Below are positions 31,742 through 41,389 of a stretch of 64,000 nucleotides of DNA, piece by piece; position 1 is the first letter of the stretch; the number at the start of each line of letters is the position of its first letter. The position numbers were made by a program, and so were the translations under genes. This stretch comes from Tetramitus jugosus (lineage: Eukaryota; Heterolobosea; Eutetramitea; Acrasida; Vahlkampfiidae). Below the pieces are notes generated by a model. That model saw only the letters and a program-made list of their open reading frames with translations. It made no database searches and had not been told where the DNA came from. The stretch spans positions 1 through 64,000 of the forward strand of contig OW569359.1 in the NCBI GenBank assembly GCA_937625935.1. The letters run 5' to 3'.

Positions 31742-32572
31742 TCAAATCTGAGAGTCCCTGATCCAAGTTCGTACTTCATGTGTATAGCAATAGAGACGTA
31801 CACTGGTTCGCGTCGGTAGTTGTTTTTTATCAACAGCAGGGTGCCTCAACAGACAAGCCCATAATTCGTCCCTCCTTCTTGTAACCTTGAAACATCGATA
31901 ATTATCTTGAGTGGGATCAGCCCATCTCTTATCAATCATTAACTTCACAACGGGAATGTTCGATTCAATACAAGCTTCTTCCATAAGTACTTGTAAATTC
32001 AATCTGTTGCTAATTGATGTATCCTCCATGATCGAATCAAGAATACGCTCCACAAAAGAAGCATTTCCCTCAACCACTCTTAATTGTGTTAAAAGTTGTG
32101 TAGGTTGACTTGATTCTCTAAGCATGTGTTTCACAATGACTGAGACTTTTTCAATGATACTAGCTCTCTTGTAACCCAACCTTGTCTTCTTGTCAAAATA
32201 GTACATGATCGGTACAAGGTACCCGACCGCAATCTTGTTATTCAAGCTTGGATAGAGATTCAATATCCAAACTATAGAAGAGAGTATTTCTAATGTGACA
32301 TGAGTAGACTTAATCTTCTCCAAGATGTACTCTGCATGGCAATCAAGGAGATGGTAGTTATCAATAATCTTGTAAAATTGGGTTGAGACTTGTCTCATCG
32401 AACAGAGTGATTCTGGAACCAAGTATGAGAGGATATGGGAGCAGACATCTGTATTTTCATACAAACGAGCAAAACAATCCAGTAATACCAACTGTTGTTG
32501 CGATATTTGACTCGATTGATGAGCTATGTTGCTATGGAAGTTCTTTCTTCTGGATTTATGCGATCTGGTCAT
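31742..32572 (-). CDS. F-box-like protein
   Basis: 276 residues. After a basic N-terminus, residues about 40-80 read CSHILSYLVPESLCSMRQVSTQFYKII, matching the F-box pattern (I-L-x-Y-L-x-x-x-L...V-x-x-x-F). The remainder is helical, with an ankyrin-like unit near 200 (LQVLMEEACIESNIPVVKLM). F-box proteins recruit substrates to SCF ubiquitin ligases. No standard substrate-binding repeat is evident. Confidence 0.65.
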   Translation of the reverse strand: MTRSHKSRRKNFHSNIAHQSSQISQQQLVLLDCFARLYENTDVCSHILSYLVPESLCSMRQVSTQFYKIIDNYHLLDCHAEYILEKIKSTHVTLEILSSIVWILNLYPSLNNKIAVGYLVPIMYYFDKKTRLGYKRASIIEKVSVIVKHMLRESSQPTQLLTQLRVVEGNASFVERILDSIMEDTSISNRLNLQVLMEEACIESNIPVVKLMIDKRWADPTQDNYRCFKVTRRRDELWACLLRHPAVDKKQLPTRTSVRLYCYTHEVRTWIRDSQI

Positions 32573-32801
32573 GTTGTGGTGGGTAATGTTGTTTCGTGTT
32601 GTTGATCGAAAAATGTGTCACGGTTGCTGGTTCTTTTTGAAGGTGCTTCTTGACGGTGTTTCAATCTGGACGTTGACATTATTTAGACAACAAGAACAGC
32701 AATGAATTCGTAAGTCTATCAATCCATCGCTGTGTGTTGAGATGAACCAAGTTCAATCGAATAAAGGAGTTCTTGTTTGATCAAAGAAGTCAACCGTTTA
32801 T

Positions 32802-34013
32802 TTAGAGAGATCTAATAGTGTTGCTCTTTTGAACAGCTCTGGCAAGACCAACACGCTTGTTGGTTGCGTCAAAGACAGTGGAGAAGGTGCTGATGAAAGA
32901 ATCACCCAAAATCCACAACTTTCCGAGCTGAGGTGGCAAAGCCAAAGGCATGAATGCAGCAATACATTCAGATTGACCAAATGAGGAAACCTTGATGACA
33001 TAGTCATGAGGGTGCAACTCGTACTTGATATTGTTAATGGTAAAGTAGACAATTGGCAAGGAGTCAATGTTGGAGCAATCAGGCTTGACTCTAGCGGCAA
33101 ACATGATTGGTTGAACATCTTCAGCTGGACCAGCAATCAAAGATGTACCAGTATCGACAGCAGCTCTGCAACCATAAGGGCTGCATCCACCAGTGGATTG
33201 ACCACCAACACCGAGGTCAGTCATGTTAACAGTCCAGTAAGTCTCCCAGACAACTGGATGCCAGTTCAATGGAGCAGTCAAGTACTTTGTGTCATAACCA
33301 CCGAGCAACATGGCACTGTCGGAGGAACCGTCATCCTTGGACAAGTAGAATTGGAACATGCCGGCATCGACAACCTTGTTGGCAATCATATTGTCAAACA
33401 TTGGGGTCACACCGTCAACAGAAATGCTGGCAAAAGCCATACCAACAATACCGTCCATCTTGGCAAACAAAAAGGACAATCCTTGTTCACTGGTGACTTC
33501 AGCAAAGCCTTGGTTTGGAACAGCAATATCACCACAAGTCAATGTATCAATGCTCAAGAAACCTTCAATACCACCACTGCCATATTGAATCTTCAATGAT
33601 CTGCCATCAGCCTTGTAAGTAGAACTCTTGTCAGAGGCATACTTGTTGTGCAAGAGGCAAGCAATAGCGTGACACTTGGAGCTAGGGACCCAGACATTGG
33701 ATGAACCAGTGTCGAACACAACCTTGAAGCTTTGAGCTGGAGTTCCGAGGGAGATGAAACCATAGTATTGAGTATCAGAAAAGTCCTTCAATGGGATGAC
33801 TGGAACGGCATTGGCACCCTTTCCAATCAAGTATGGTCTGTTGAGCTTGAGGCCACCTTCTTGTTGAGCTTGCTTTGCGAATTGCAACCAAGCCAACTTT
33901 TCAGCATCAGTCTTCTTTAGTTCTCTGATGGGAACAGTCTTGTAGGCACATGACACGGTGAGTGCCAATGTGGCCAACAAGACGAACACAACGAATAATG
34001 TGCTTTGTCTCAT
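32802..34013 (-). CDS. Cathepsin D-type aspartic protease
   Basis: 403 residues from the ATG at 34013; the frame continues upstream but has no ATG there. Residues 1-22 are a signal peptide (LFVVFVLLATLALTVSC) and about 23-70 a propeptide. The two catalytic aspartates are in VVFDTGSSNVWVPSS and AAVDTGTSLIAGP, and the flap reads IQYGSGGIEGFLS. Cys pairs fit pepsin-fold disulfides. It should be a lysosomal or phagosomal acid protease that digests engulfed food. One Asn-glycosylation site (NMTD) is present. Confidence 0.93.
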   Translation of the reverse strand: MRQSTLFVVFVLLATLALTVSCAYKTVPIRELKKTDAEKLAWLQFAKQAQQEGGLKLNRPYLIGKGANAVPVIPLKDFSDTQYYGFISLGTPAQSFKVVFDTGSSNVWVPSSKCHAIACLLHNKYASDKSSTYKADGRSLKIQYGSGGIEGFLSIDTLTCGDIAVPNQGFAEVTSEQGLSFLFAKMDGIVGMAFASISVDGVTPMFDNMIANKVVDAGMFQFYLSKDDGSSDSAMLLGGYDTKYLTAPLNWHPVVWETYWTVNMTDLGVGGQSTGGCSPYGCRAAVDTGTSLIAGPAEDVQPIMFAARVKPDCSNIDSLPIVYFTINNIKYELHPHDYVIKVSSFGQSECIAAFMPLALPPQLGKLWILGDSFISTFSTVFDATNKRVGLARAVQKSNTIRSL

Positions 34014-34970
34014 TGTTGATATACAGAATAAGTAAGTAGTTGTTTTGCTTTTTTTCTCAGAGTGAGAAGAGAAGCGGCTGCTGTGATTTTTTGATGAAGA
34101 GATGGGATCACAAATTCCCAACCAACGAAACGCGATATCAATTTCCCCGATCAGTGAAAGTTTCCTTCCAACTCATGTTAGTTTACAACGGGTCACGTGA
34201 GGAATTGCGAAGAGAAAGAGACATGAATAACTGGACATTGATCCTTTGATCTGAACATTTTGTGTTTATTATGGACTGAAAAAACGTGTTTGAGACAAAA
34301 CGAGGAAACAATTCGTTGATTTCTCTCTTGGGCTGCGACATGCAATAGGATAACATACCGAATCGCTTGGTGAACTCAAAGTTTCCACTATGTGGCGTGT
34401 TTAGCATGACACGTAACGCATGTGAAAATAATTAAATTCATTGGCGTTCGGTGTGGGTTTTGGTTATTCTGTTTGCCCGCCTATTTTGATTGATGCTGGT
34501 TACAAATGTGAAGTTGACTTCAACGATCAGAATCGGACCAAATTTGGACTAGCACGCAGTCCCATAGGGAAATTCTCGGGAATTACTCAAGTGAACAGGA
34601 CTTTTTTCATGCATGGTTGTTCCTTTGGAATACAACCTGTTTTGTTATCGAGTTGTTTGCTTGGTCATCTGCCTGCTTGGTTGTTTTTACAGTTAAAAAT
34701 CTCCTCCTTCCTCGAATCTGATCTTGTCGTTGGATTGCCACCTCACACAGCTGAAATGTCGGAGTACAGCAGAGACACAAGGCACCAACTTTCGCTGCTG
34801 GACACCACACAATCCCCCAGAAACTTCTTCATCTTCGTCATCATCAAAAATCTCCAACAACACCAGAAGCTCTCTTGTGAGGAAAAATTGAACGACACCC
34901 ACACATTCCATTCCACAACGACAACCAACAACAAAAAAATTATCAACACAAAGATCATCGTCACAACAAC
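34014..34970. other. Gene-free divergent promoter region
   Basis: Lies between the starts of cathepsin D (minus) and succinyl-CoA ligase beta (plus). Several open frames exist but lack family features. A minus-strand ATG at 34407 runs 49 bp into a GTATGTTA donor-like sequence, but no acceptor exon was recognised, so an unannotated small spliced gene is possible. Confidence 0.4.
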
Positions 34971-36518
34971 ATGTTCATCAACAAATTTTGCAGAAATGCC
35001 ACCAGAGTAACCCTCTCCTCATCTCAACAAAGAGTTGCCCTCATGGGTCAACAACAAAAACGTTTCTTGAACTTGCACGAATATCAAGCTCATCAACTCT
35101 TGGCCAAGCACGGTATCAACACACCAAAGGGTAAGGCTGTTACTACTCCTGAGGCAGCTGCTCAAGCTATGAAGGAATTGGGTTTGACTGATGCTTTTGT
35201 TAAGGCTCAAGTTTTGGCTGGAGGACGTGGAAGAGGAACATTCAAGAATGGTTTCCAAGGAGGTGTTCACAAGGTGAGCAGGTATGTTGTTTTTTTGACA
35301 TTATCAATTATTTTTTTGTGTGCAAAGTGAGTGAGCGTGTATGTTTGTGTAGGCAGGTGGTCATTGATCACTACTGGTTTGGTGGTGTGCAAGTGATCTT
35401 GATCTCACAACTACAAGTGCGCTTCATTTGATCTTTTTTTCTCATTGGCACACACCCATTTTTCAAAGTGAATGTTTAGCTTACACATGTTTGACGAAAA
35501 ACCAACCATTTTTTTTGAATGCATGTCCTATCACCATCATCACCACAGTGCTGAAGAAGCAAAACAATTGGCTGAAAAGATGCTTGGTCAAATCTTGGTC
35601 ACCATTCAATCCGGTGCTCAAGGCAAACCAGTCAACACTGTCTTTGTTCAACAAAAGGTTACCGCTGCACATGAAATGTACTTTGCTATTTTGCTCGATA
35701 GACAATCTGGTGGTCCAGTCTTGATTGGAAGCAGCAGAGGAGGTATGGCTATTGAAGATGTAGCAAGAGAAGACCCAAGTGCCATCACAAAGATCCCAAT
35801 CGATATCACAAAGGGTATTTCAAGACAAGATGCTGAACGTATGGCACGTGATATGGCATTCACACCAAAGGCTCAAGCACTCGCAGCCGATCAAATCACA
35901 AAGTTGTACGATTTGTTCTTGAAGAGTGATGCAACCATGGTTGAAGTTAATCCAATGATTGAGACTACTGATGCTGTTGTGCTCTGTGCTGATTGCAAGC
36001 TTGGTATTGATGACAATGCCGAGTTTAGACAAAAGGAAATTTTCAGCTATAGAGATTTGTCACAAGAAGATGAGAGAGAAGTTCAGGCAAGCAAGTTTGA
36101 TTTGAACTATGTTGGTTTGGATGGTAATATTGGATGTATTGTGAACGGTGCTGGTTTGGCTATGGCTACCATGGATATTATCAAGTTTTATGGTGGAGAA
36201 CCTGCAAACTTTTTGGATGTCGGTGGTGGTGCCAACAAGCAACAAATTGTTGAAGCTTTGAAGATTTTGAACTCTGATAAGCAAGTGAAAGCTATATTAG
36301 TCAACATTTTCGGTGGTATCATGAGATGTGACTTGATTGCTGAAGGTTTGATTAGCGCAATACAAGAGTTGGGAAGCTTGAGAGCCCCTATTGTCGTCAG
36401 ACTCCAAGGAACAAACGTTGAACTTGCAAAGAAGATTTTGGCTGAGAGTGGTATCAGTTTGATCCCAGCTGAAGATTTGGATGACGCAGCTTCAAAGGCT
36501 GTTAAATTGATTCATTAG
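34971..36518 (+). CDS. Succinyl-CoA ligase beta subunit, mitochondrial (two exons)
   Basis: Exon 1 is 34971-35281 and exon 2 is 35549-36518, joined across a 267-bp intron, giving 426 residues. The first 30 residues are a mitochondrial targeting peptide rich in Arg, Ser and Gln. Then come [18 protein letters not shown], the ATP-grasp segment [39 protein letters not shown], the Mg-site [28 protein letters not shown] and the C-terminal CoA-ligase part [13 protein letters not shown]. It makes ATP or GTP from succinyl-CoA in the TCA cycle with an alpha subunit encoded elsewhere. Nucleotide preference cannot be read with certainty. Confidence 0.95.
35282..35548 (+). other. Intron of succinyl-CoA ligase beta
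   Basis: 267 bp with donor GTATGTTG and acceptor ACCACAG. AG at the exon end joins T GCT GAA to give Ser-Ala-Glu, restoring [26 protein letters not shown] eight bases earlier is an alternative donor, but it does not keep the frame. Confidence 0.85.
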
Positions 36519-36934
36519 ATTGCTAGTTTTGTCTCGCAACAAAGACAACAACAAACAACAACTCGAGAGAGAAATCTCGTTCCTCCAATATGATGGCTCT
36601 CTCTGTGCGAACAGAAACACACACAACATTTATAATTGTACGGACAAATTAACAACAACAACAATAACAACAACAAGACGATCAAACAACAATGGTGAAC
36701 AACGACGAATATGATTATATACATAGAATATGATAAACATGGCATTTGCTGCAAATAGCAACCAATATCCAACAATTAAGGAAAAAGGATGGAAGGAGAG
36801 ATATTAAAATTGAGAAATAGGCTACAAAATCAATTCGCTCTGTTGCATGTTTTCTTTTGCATTTCGATCGGAGAATACGTCCACACAAAAAACTGTCTTG
36901 TTTCAGCAAACAACTCACAACACTATCTCAAATC
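36519..36934. other. Gene-free stretch
   Basis: 3' flank of succinyl-CoA ligase beta, with CAA-rich simple sequence near 36650-36690. No RNA gene or coding segment seen. Confidence 0.5.
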
Positions 36935-37174
36935 ATGATGTTCTTTGGTTTATTGAGATATCTATTGTCCATCTTGTTCAGAAGTTCCAGTGAATACAGA
37001 ATTCCACCAGGAACTAATGTTTTGGTCATTGAAGTCTCAAAGCACTACATTCGATACTTTAAGCTCAAGAAGCCTGTTGTGGATCCACCGAGACGATCCA
37101 TTGGTTGGAGAAGGAGGAGGAAAACATTGGCAATCACTGACGGACAAGCCACAAAAACAGCAATCACCAATTAG
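36935..37174 (+). CDS. Possible small membrane-anchored protein
   Basis: 79 residues beginning MMFFGLLRYLLSILFRSS, a short hydrophobic start that could be a signal anchor, followed by a stretch (GTNVLVIEVSKHYIRYFKLK) with plausible protein-like composition and a basic tail with RRRRK. No family is recognised. It may be the first exon of a spliced gene or a spurious frame in the EML promoter. Confidence 0.35.
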   Translation: MMFFGLLRYLLSILFRSSSEYRIPPGTNVLVIEVSKHYIRYFKLKKPVVDPPRRSIGWRRRRKTLAITDGQATKTAITN

Positions 37175-37330
37175 AGAATTCTCTGATAGGAACTCGCTGT
37201 TCGTTGGCGGGAAAAAGATGACGCCCCAACATTTACGGTAGTTGGTTGGATTGAAGCGTGGATGATTTCGAGAGAGATTTGAGCTTCAACAACCAATCGA
37301 AAGTGATCGATCGCGCATACAGCACACATC

Positions 37331-39229
37331 ATGTCTAACACAAGGACTTACCCTCGCTTTTCAAGATGCGTTGTGCTTCAACCATCAAAGTTTTCCTCTG
37401 TGCGCAGCTCGTCTTCTGGAGCACCTAATAAAACTCTTGTGCCAGAGTACGTGTACGGTTATTCAGGAAAGGGAACAAAAGGCAACATTATTCACATGAA
37501 CTCTGAAGGTCACTTGGTTTATCCCTCTGCTGCCTGTGGTATTGTTTGGGACTGTGATCATAATACTCAGGTCGTGTTTAACCAGCATGATGACGATGTC
37601 GTTTGTGTTGGCTTGCATCCAGACAGAGTTCTCGCAGCAACAGGTCAAGTTGGAAAGGATGACATGATTAATGTCTGGGATACAAGAACTGGTGAGTTAG
37701 TTTCTCGATTGGACACCAGAGTCCATTTTCAAGCAGGAGGTGTTTTAGCACTCTGTTTTTCAAATGATGGAACAAAGATTGCTGCAGTTGGTGGGAATCC
37801 ACTGGATTCCATCTTATTGATTTACAACTGGCAGGATGGATCACTATTGGGCAAGACAAAGTGTCATAGCGAAGCCATTTATTTCTTGACCTTCACACCA
37901 AATGATGGTCAAGTGGTTATGTGTGGCAAAGATGTGATTAAGTTCTTTACCATGGAGGCTCGAGGAGTCACTGTCAGGCAAGGTGTTTTCTATCCAAGAG
38001 GAACTACCCAAACATTGTACAGTTGTACGTTCGATAAGAGTGGTAATGTACTCTGCGGTACAAAGGATGGTAGCATTTACATCTTCAGTGGCAACAAGCT
38101 TACTCAAAAGCATACCGCACATCAAGGAGCATTGTATTCTATTTATTCTTTACCTTCTGGTGAGGGATTCGTTACAGCTGGTAATGATGGGTGTTTGAAG
38201 CTGTGGGTTTACACAGGAGCAACGACAGAGGGTGTATCCGAATTTCAATTAGCAAAAGAGATGAATCTGGGCTCATCTATTCGTTCTGTTTGTCCTGATA
38301 TGAGGGACGACGGTGCATTCTATGCCATGAAATTTAATGGAGATATGGTAAGGGTAGATGTAAATACAAACAACACGGCTGTCATTGCAAAGTCTCACAC
38401 TGGAGCAAATGCTGAGGTATGGGGCTTGTGTGATATTCCTGGAACTTCTCTTTTCGCAACTGGAGGAGACGACTCTCGAGTTATTATTTGGAATAGATCT
38501 ACTCGTACATTTGTGTTGGATTTACGTGTGCCTAAAGGTAAGGTAAGAGGTCTAGCCAGCAATGGATCTGAGTTGGTCGCTGCAACATTCGAAGGCACTG
38601 TGTATGTTTATCAGTTGACCTCCTTGTTGGATAATGTTTCAACTCTGCCAATTAAGGAGCTCAAGGACGGGAGAGAAGAGATTGCAGCTGTTCAATTCTC
38701 GCCAGATGGAGAATATTTAGCCTGTGGATCTCATGACAATGTCATTTATATTCACAATACTCAGAACTATACCTTAGTTTCAAAGTTAACTGGTCACAGC
38801 TCTTTTGTGAAGCATATTGACTTCTCTGCCGATTCCCAATTTTTGCAAAGTGTTTGCGGTGCGTACGAACTCTTGTATTGGAGCTTAGAAAAGATGTCGC
38901 AAGTCAAATCAACTTCTGAGATGAGGGATGTTGAGTGGGCAACCCAGACCTGTACTCTTGGATGGACAGTAAAGGGTATCTGGCAGCCTGACATGGATGG
39001 AACTGATATCAACGCAATTGATGTCGACTTTCGTTCCAACATCATTGCCTCTGCAGATGACAAGGGATTGGTCCGCCTATTAAATTACCCAGCCGTTTCT
39101 GAGCCAGCTGGGTTTATTGCTGCGCGTGGCCATTGCAGTCATGTAACCAATGTCAAACTTGTAGACAATGCCAAGGTGGTTCTATCTACAGGAGGTTATG
39201 ATCTTACTATTTTCCAATGGAGGGTCTAA
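37331..39229 (+). CDS. EML-type WD-repeat protein (HELP motif)
   Basis: 632 residues. After a short basic N-terminus comes the HELP-like segment VPEYVYGYSGKGTKGNIIHM, followed by about eleven WD-type blades, including MINVWDTRTGELVSRLD, CLKLWVYTGA, RVIIWNRSTRTFVLDLRV and NVIYIHNTQNYTLVSKLTGH. This is the tandem-propeller (TAPE) layout of echinoderm microtubule-associated protein-like (EML) family members. The N-terminal trimerisation coiled coil of EML1-4 is missing, as in short EMLs. EMLs bind tubulin and regulate microtubules; in a flagellate it may act on the flagellum or spindle. Confidence 0.88.
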   Translation: MSNTRTYPRFSRCVVLQPSKFSSVRSSSSGAPNKTLVPEYVYGYSGKGTKGNIIHMNSEGHLVYPSAACGIVWDCDHNTQVVFNQHDDDVVCVGLHPDRVLAATGQVGKDDMINVWDTRTGELVSRLDTRVHFQAGGVLALCFSNDGTKIAAVGGNPLDSILLIYNWQDGSLLGKTKCHSEAIYFLTFTPNDGQVVMCGKDVIKFFTMEARGVTVRQGVFYPRGTTQTLYSCTFDKSGNVLCGTKDGSIYIFSGNKLTQKHTAHQGALYSIYSLPSGEGFVTAGNDGCLKLWVYTGATTEGVSEFQLAKEMNLGSSIRSVCPDMRDDGAFYAMKFNGDMVRVDVNTNNTAVIAKSHTGANAEVWGLCDIPGTSLFATGGDDSRVIIWNRSTRTFVLDLRVPKGKVRGLASNGSELVAATFEGTVYVYQLTSLLDNVSTLPIKELKDGREEIAAVQFSPDGEYLACGSHDNVIYIHNTQNYTLVSKLTGHSSFVKHIDFSADSQFLQSVCGAYELLYWSLEKMSQVKSTSEMRDVEWATQTCTLGWTVKGIWQPDMDGTDINAIDVDFRSNIIASADDKGLVRLLNYPAVSEPAGFIAARGHCSHVTNVKLVDNAKVVLSTGGYDLTIFQWRV

Positions 39230-39379
39230 GGTGTCAATCACTAACACTATTCTGGGCGCAAAGTGAAGTGCGTGATAAAAAAAACAAGAGTCCGGCCGCA
39301 CATCACATAAAACCGGTTGGTTTGTTGTAAAAAAACATTTTGTAGTAATTCAACAACCTAAACAATACAGTCGCAAAAC

Positions 39380-41374
39380 ATGTTTCATCGAACGGGAGGT
39401 ACCAGCAGCTTGCACAGCGAATCATTTGTGATCAACGAACATCAATCACAAATTGGACAGAGTAATAATAATGGACTGTATGGGGGCGTAGATAATCGAT
39501 CTACGCCATTTACACAAAAAGAATTGGAGTTGGCAGCTCATTCAATTGGAGTGTCTCCTAGTGATTTTAGAGCGGTGGGTCCTGCTCGTCTCTTTCGCAG
39601 CGGATCCACACATCAACAAGATAGTTGGAACTACACTGGCTACCATGGTGTGGTAGCTGTTTTGGTCAAGCCCGGTGTCAATGCAGTGTTCCTCGTTCTG
39701 GTAGATACACCTACTGGTGTTGCCATACTTTCTCAACAATGTCACTCCGGTTTCGAATATCATGTTCTCTCTCAAACGATGCATGCGTTCGAGGGGGATG
39801 ATGCCGTCTACGGTTTACAATTCCCTGATAATTTTGACTCGTTGAGTTTTGCGAATACGGTGAAGGGGTTGATTCAAGCACTCCAGCAACAGAGATCGAT
39901 GATGAATCAAGGGTTTTTAAGCAGCACTCAACCTATCCAACAACAGATCGGTTCCCCTCCGCAAAGTTTTCTCTCATCCGCGGAATACATCAATCAACCC
40001 ATCACAAATACTCCGATGGTGAATTACTCCTCTCCTTCATACGGAACCACAAGTCCGCCACAGACATCCACTCAACCACAAGCAACCGCGCTATCACCAC
40101 CACCATCGTATCAGCAAAATGCACAAAGGTCAAGCTTGGAATTGGGAGAACCAAGAAGAAGAAACACTTTGACTTCCAAATTCCGTAACTTGTTCAGAAG
40201 AGATCAACATCAATACCCACAACAACAACAGACACCACCAACGACACAACCAACGGTATCTGGGCCATCACAATTCGTTCACTCGGCTCATGTCGGCCCA
40301 GCTTCGTTTGCTCCAGACTATCACAGACAACAGGCATTTTCTCCTTCAAACATTACAACAAGTACGGAGTCGGTTTTACCTCCAATGCCGCATAACATTC
40401 AACAACAGTTATTGCCTCCTTCGACTATGACTCATGTAGGTCCAATAGAGAGACAAGTTTCTCAAGCCATCATTGTCAATCGAGAAGCACCAGCTGACGT
40501 ACACTCGCCTCCTGTTGTGCGTCCTCCTGCTCCTACTATTCCGTCAAGCACTGCAACTACAGGTACATCCACTTGTAATCCACCACCACCACCACCTCCT
40601 ATGATGAACCAACAAAAGATTAAGATGCCACAGGTGGGAGACAATAGTAAGAAGACTTCAACAACGACAGACAAGAAGGCATCAGTTACAGAGACAGTAA
40701 GTTCAATGATGAAGGAAGAACCTATTCCAGGTTATGTTGATATGCAAGCAGACATATTGAAAGAGTTAATGAAGAGGAGAGAAAAGAAATCCAATACTGT
40801 TGAACCAAATGGATCTGTATCCAAGAAGAATGAGCAAGCACAGGAGAAACCCACAGCAGCATCACTTCCCAAGAAACAACAACCTGCTACAGTAGTCAAG
40901 CCAGTTGAGAGGGAGCTTCCTGAGTCGGTGAAGAGACAATCGATTCGAAAGAAAGCTCCTCCACCACCGCCTCCACGAAGTAGAAACTCAATTGTGACTG
41001 AAGAAGTTCAACAGCAAACAGCGTCCAAGTTACTACCTCCATTTGAAACTCCGTCTTCAGTACAAAGGAGTGAAGGTCCAGTGATCCAACAACCAATTAC
41101 TATCAAGACACAATTGCCAGTATTTCCACCCCAACTTACAGTGGAGTCAGTTGATTCCGACAAGGTATCAGGGGAAAAACACGTACCGATAGATCTATTG
41201 GCTGAGATCAGAAGACCCCATGCACTGAAGCATGTCACAGATCAAGAAAAAGCTAAAACTCCCACAGTCGAGGATGAGGGACATGATATGATGTCAGCAC
41301 TCAAGAACAAGATTACTGGCATCAGAATAGCTATGGGAGAGGATGACGAAGACTTTGACGACGACTTCAATTGA
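39380..41374 (+). CDS. WASP-family Arp2/3 activator
   Basis: 664 residues with the full WASP architecture in order. Residues about 45-165 are WH1 (YTGYHGVVAVLVKPGVNAVF). A basic patch RRNTLTSKFRNLFRRD lies near 258-275. The CRIB motif VSGPSQFVHSAHVG is at about 293-306 and should bind a Rac/Cdc42-type GTPase. Proline tracts lie near 400 and 524. WH2 is at about 602-620 (IDLLAEIRRPHALKHV), and the central-acidic segment follows at 634-664 (MMSALKNKITGIRIAM then EDDEDFDDDFN). It should stimulate Arp2/3-driven branched actin at the leading edge or phagocytic cup. The acidic tail ends in Phe-Asn where most WASPs carry a Trp. Confidence 0.93.
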   Translation: MFHRTGGTSSLHSESFVINEHQSQIGQSNNNGLYGGVDNRSTPFTQKELELAAHSIGVSPSDFRAVGPARLFRSGSTHQQDSWNYTGYHGVVAVLVKPGVNAVFLVLVDTPTGVAILSQQCHSGFEYHVLSQTMHAFEGDDAVYGLQFPDNFDSLSFANTVKGLIQALQQQRSMMNQGFLSSTQPIQQQIGSPPQSFLSSAEYINQPITNTPMVNYSSPSYGTTSPPQTSTQPQATALSPPPSYQQNAQRSSLELGEPRRRNTLTSKFRNLFRRDQHQYPQQQQTPPTTQPTVSGPSQFVHSAHVGPASFAPDYHRQQAFSPSNITTSTESVLPPMPHNIQQQLLPPSTMTHVGPIERQVSQAIIVNREAPADVHSPPVVRPPAPTIPSSTATTGTSTCNPPPPPPPMMNQQKIKMPQVGDNSKKTSTTTDKKASVTETVSSMMKEEPIPGYVDMQADILKELMKRREKKSNTVEPNGSVSKKNEQAQEKPTAASLPKKQQPATVVKPVERELPESVKRQSIRKKAPPPPPPRSRNSIVTEEVQQQTASKLLPPFETPSSVQRSEGPVIQQPITIKTQLPVFPPQLTVESVDSDKVSGEKHVPIDLLAEIRRPHALKHVTDQEKAKTPTVEDEGHDMMSALKNKITGIRIAMGEDDEDFDDDFN

Positions 41375-41389
41375 AAATAAAGTTGTGGT

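Noticed and set aside
34441-35010. 189-residue plus-strand frame
   Set aside because: Lacks an ATG at its start, overlaps the succinyl-CoA ligase start in another frame and shows no domain.
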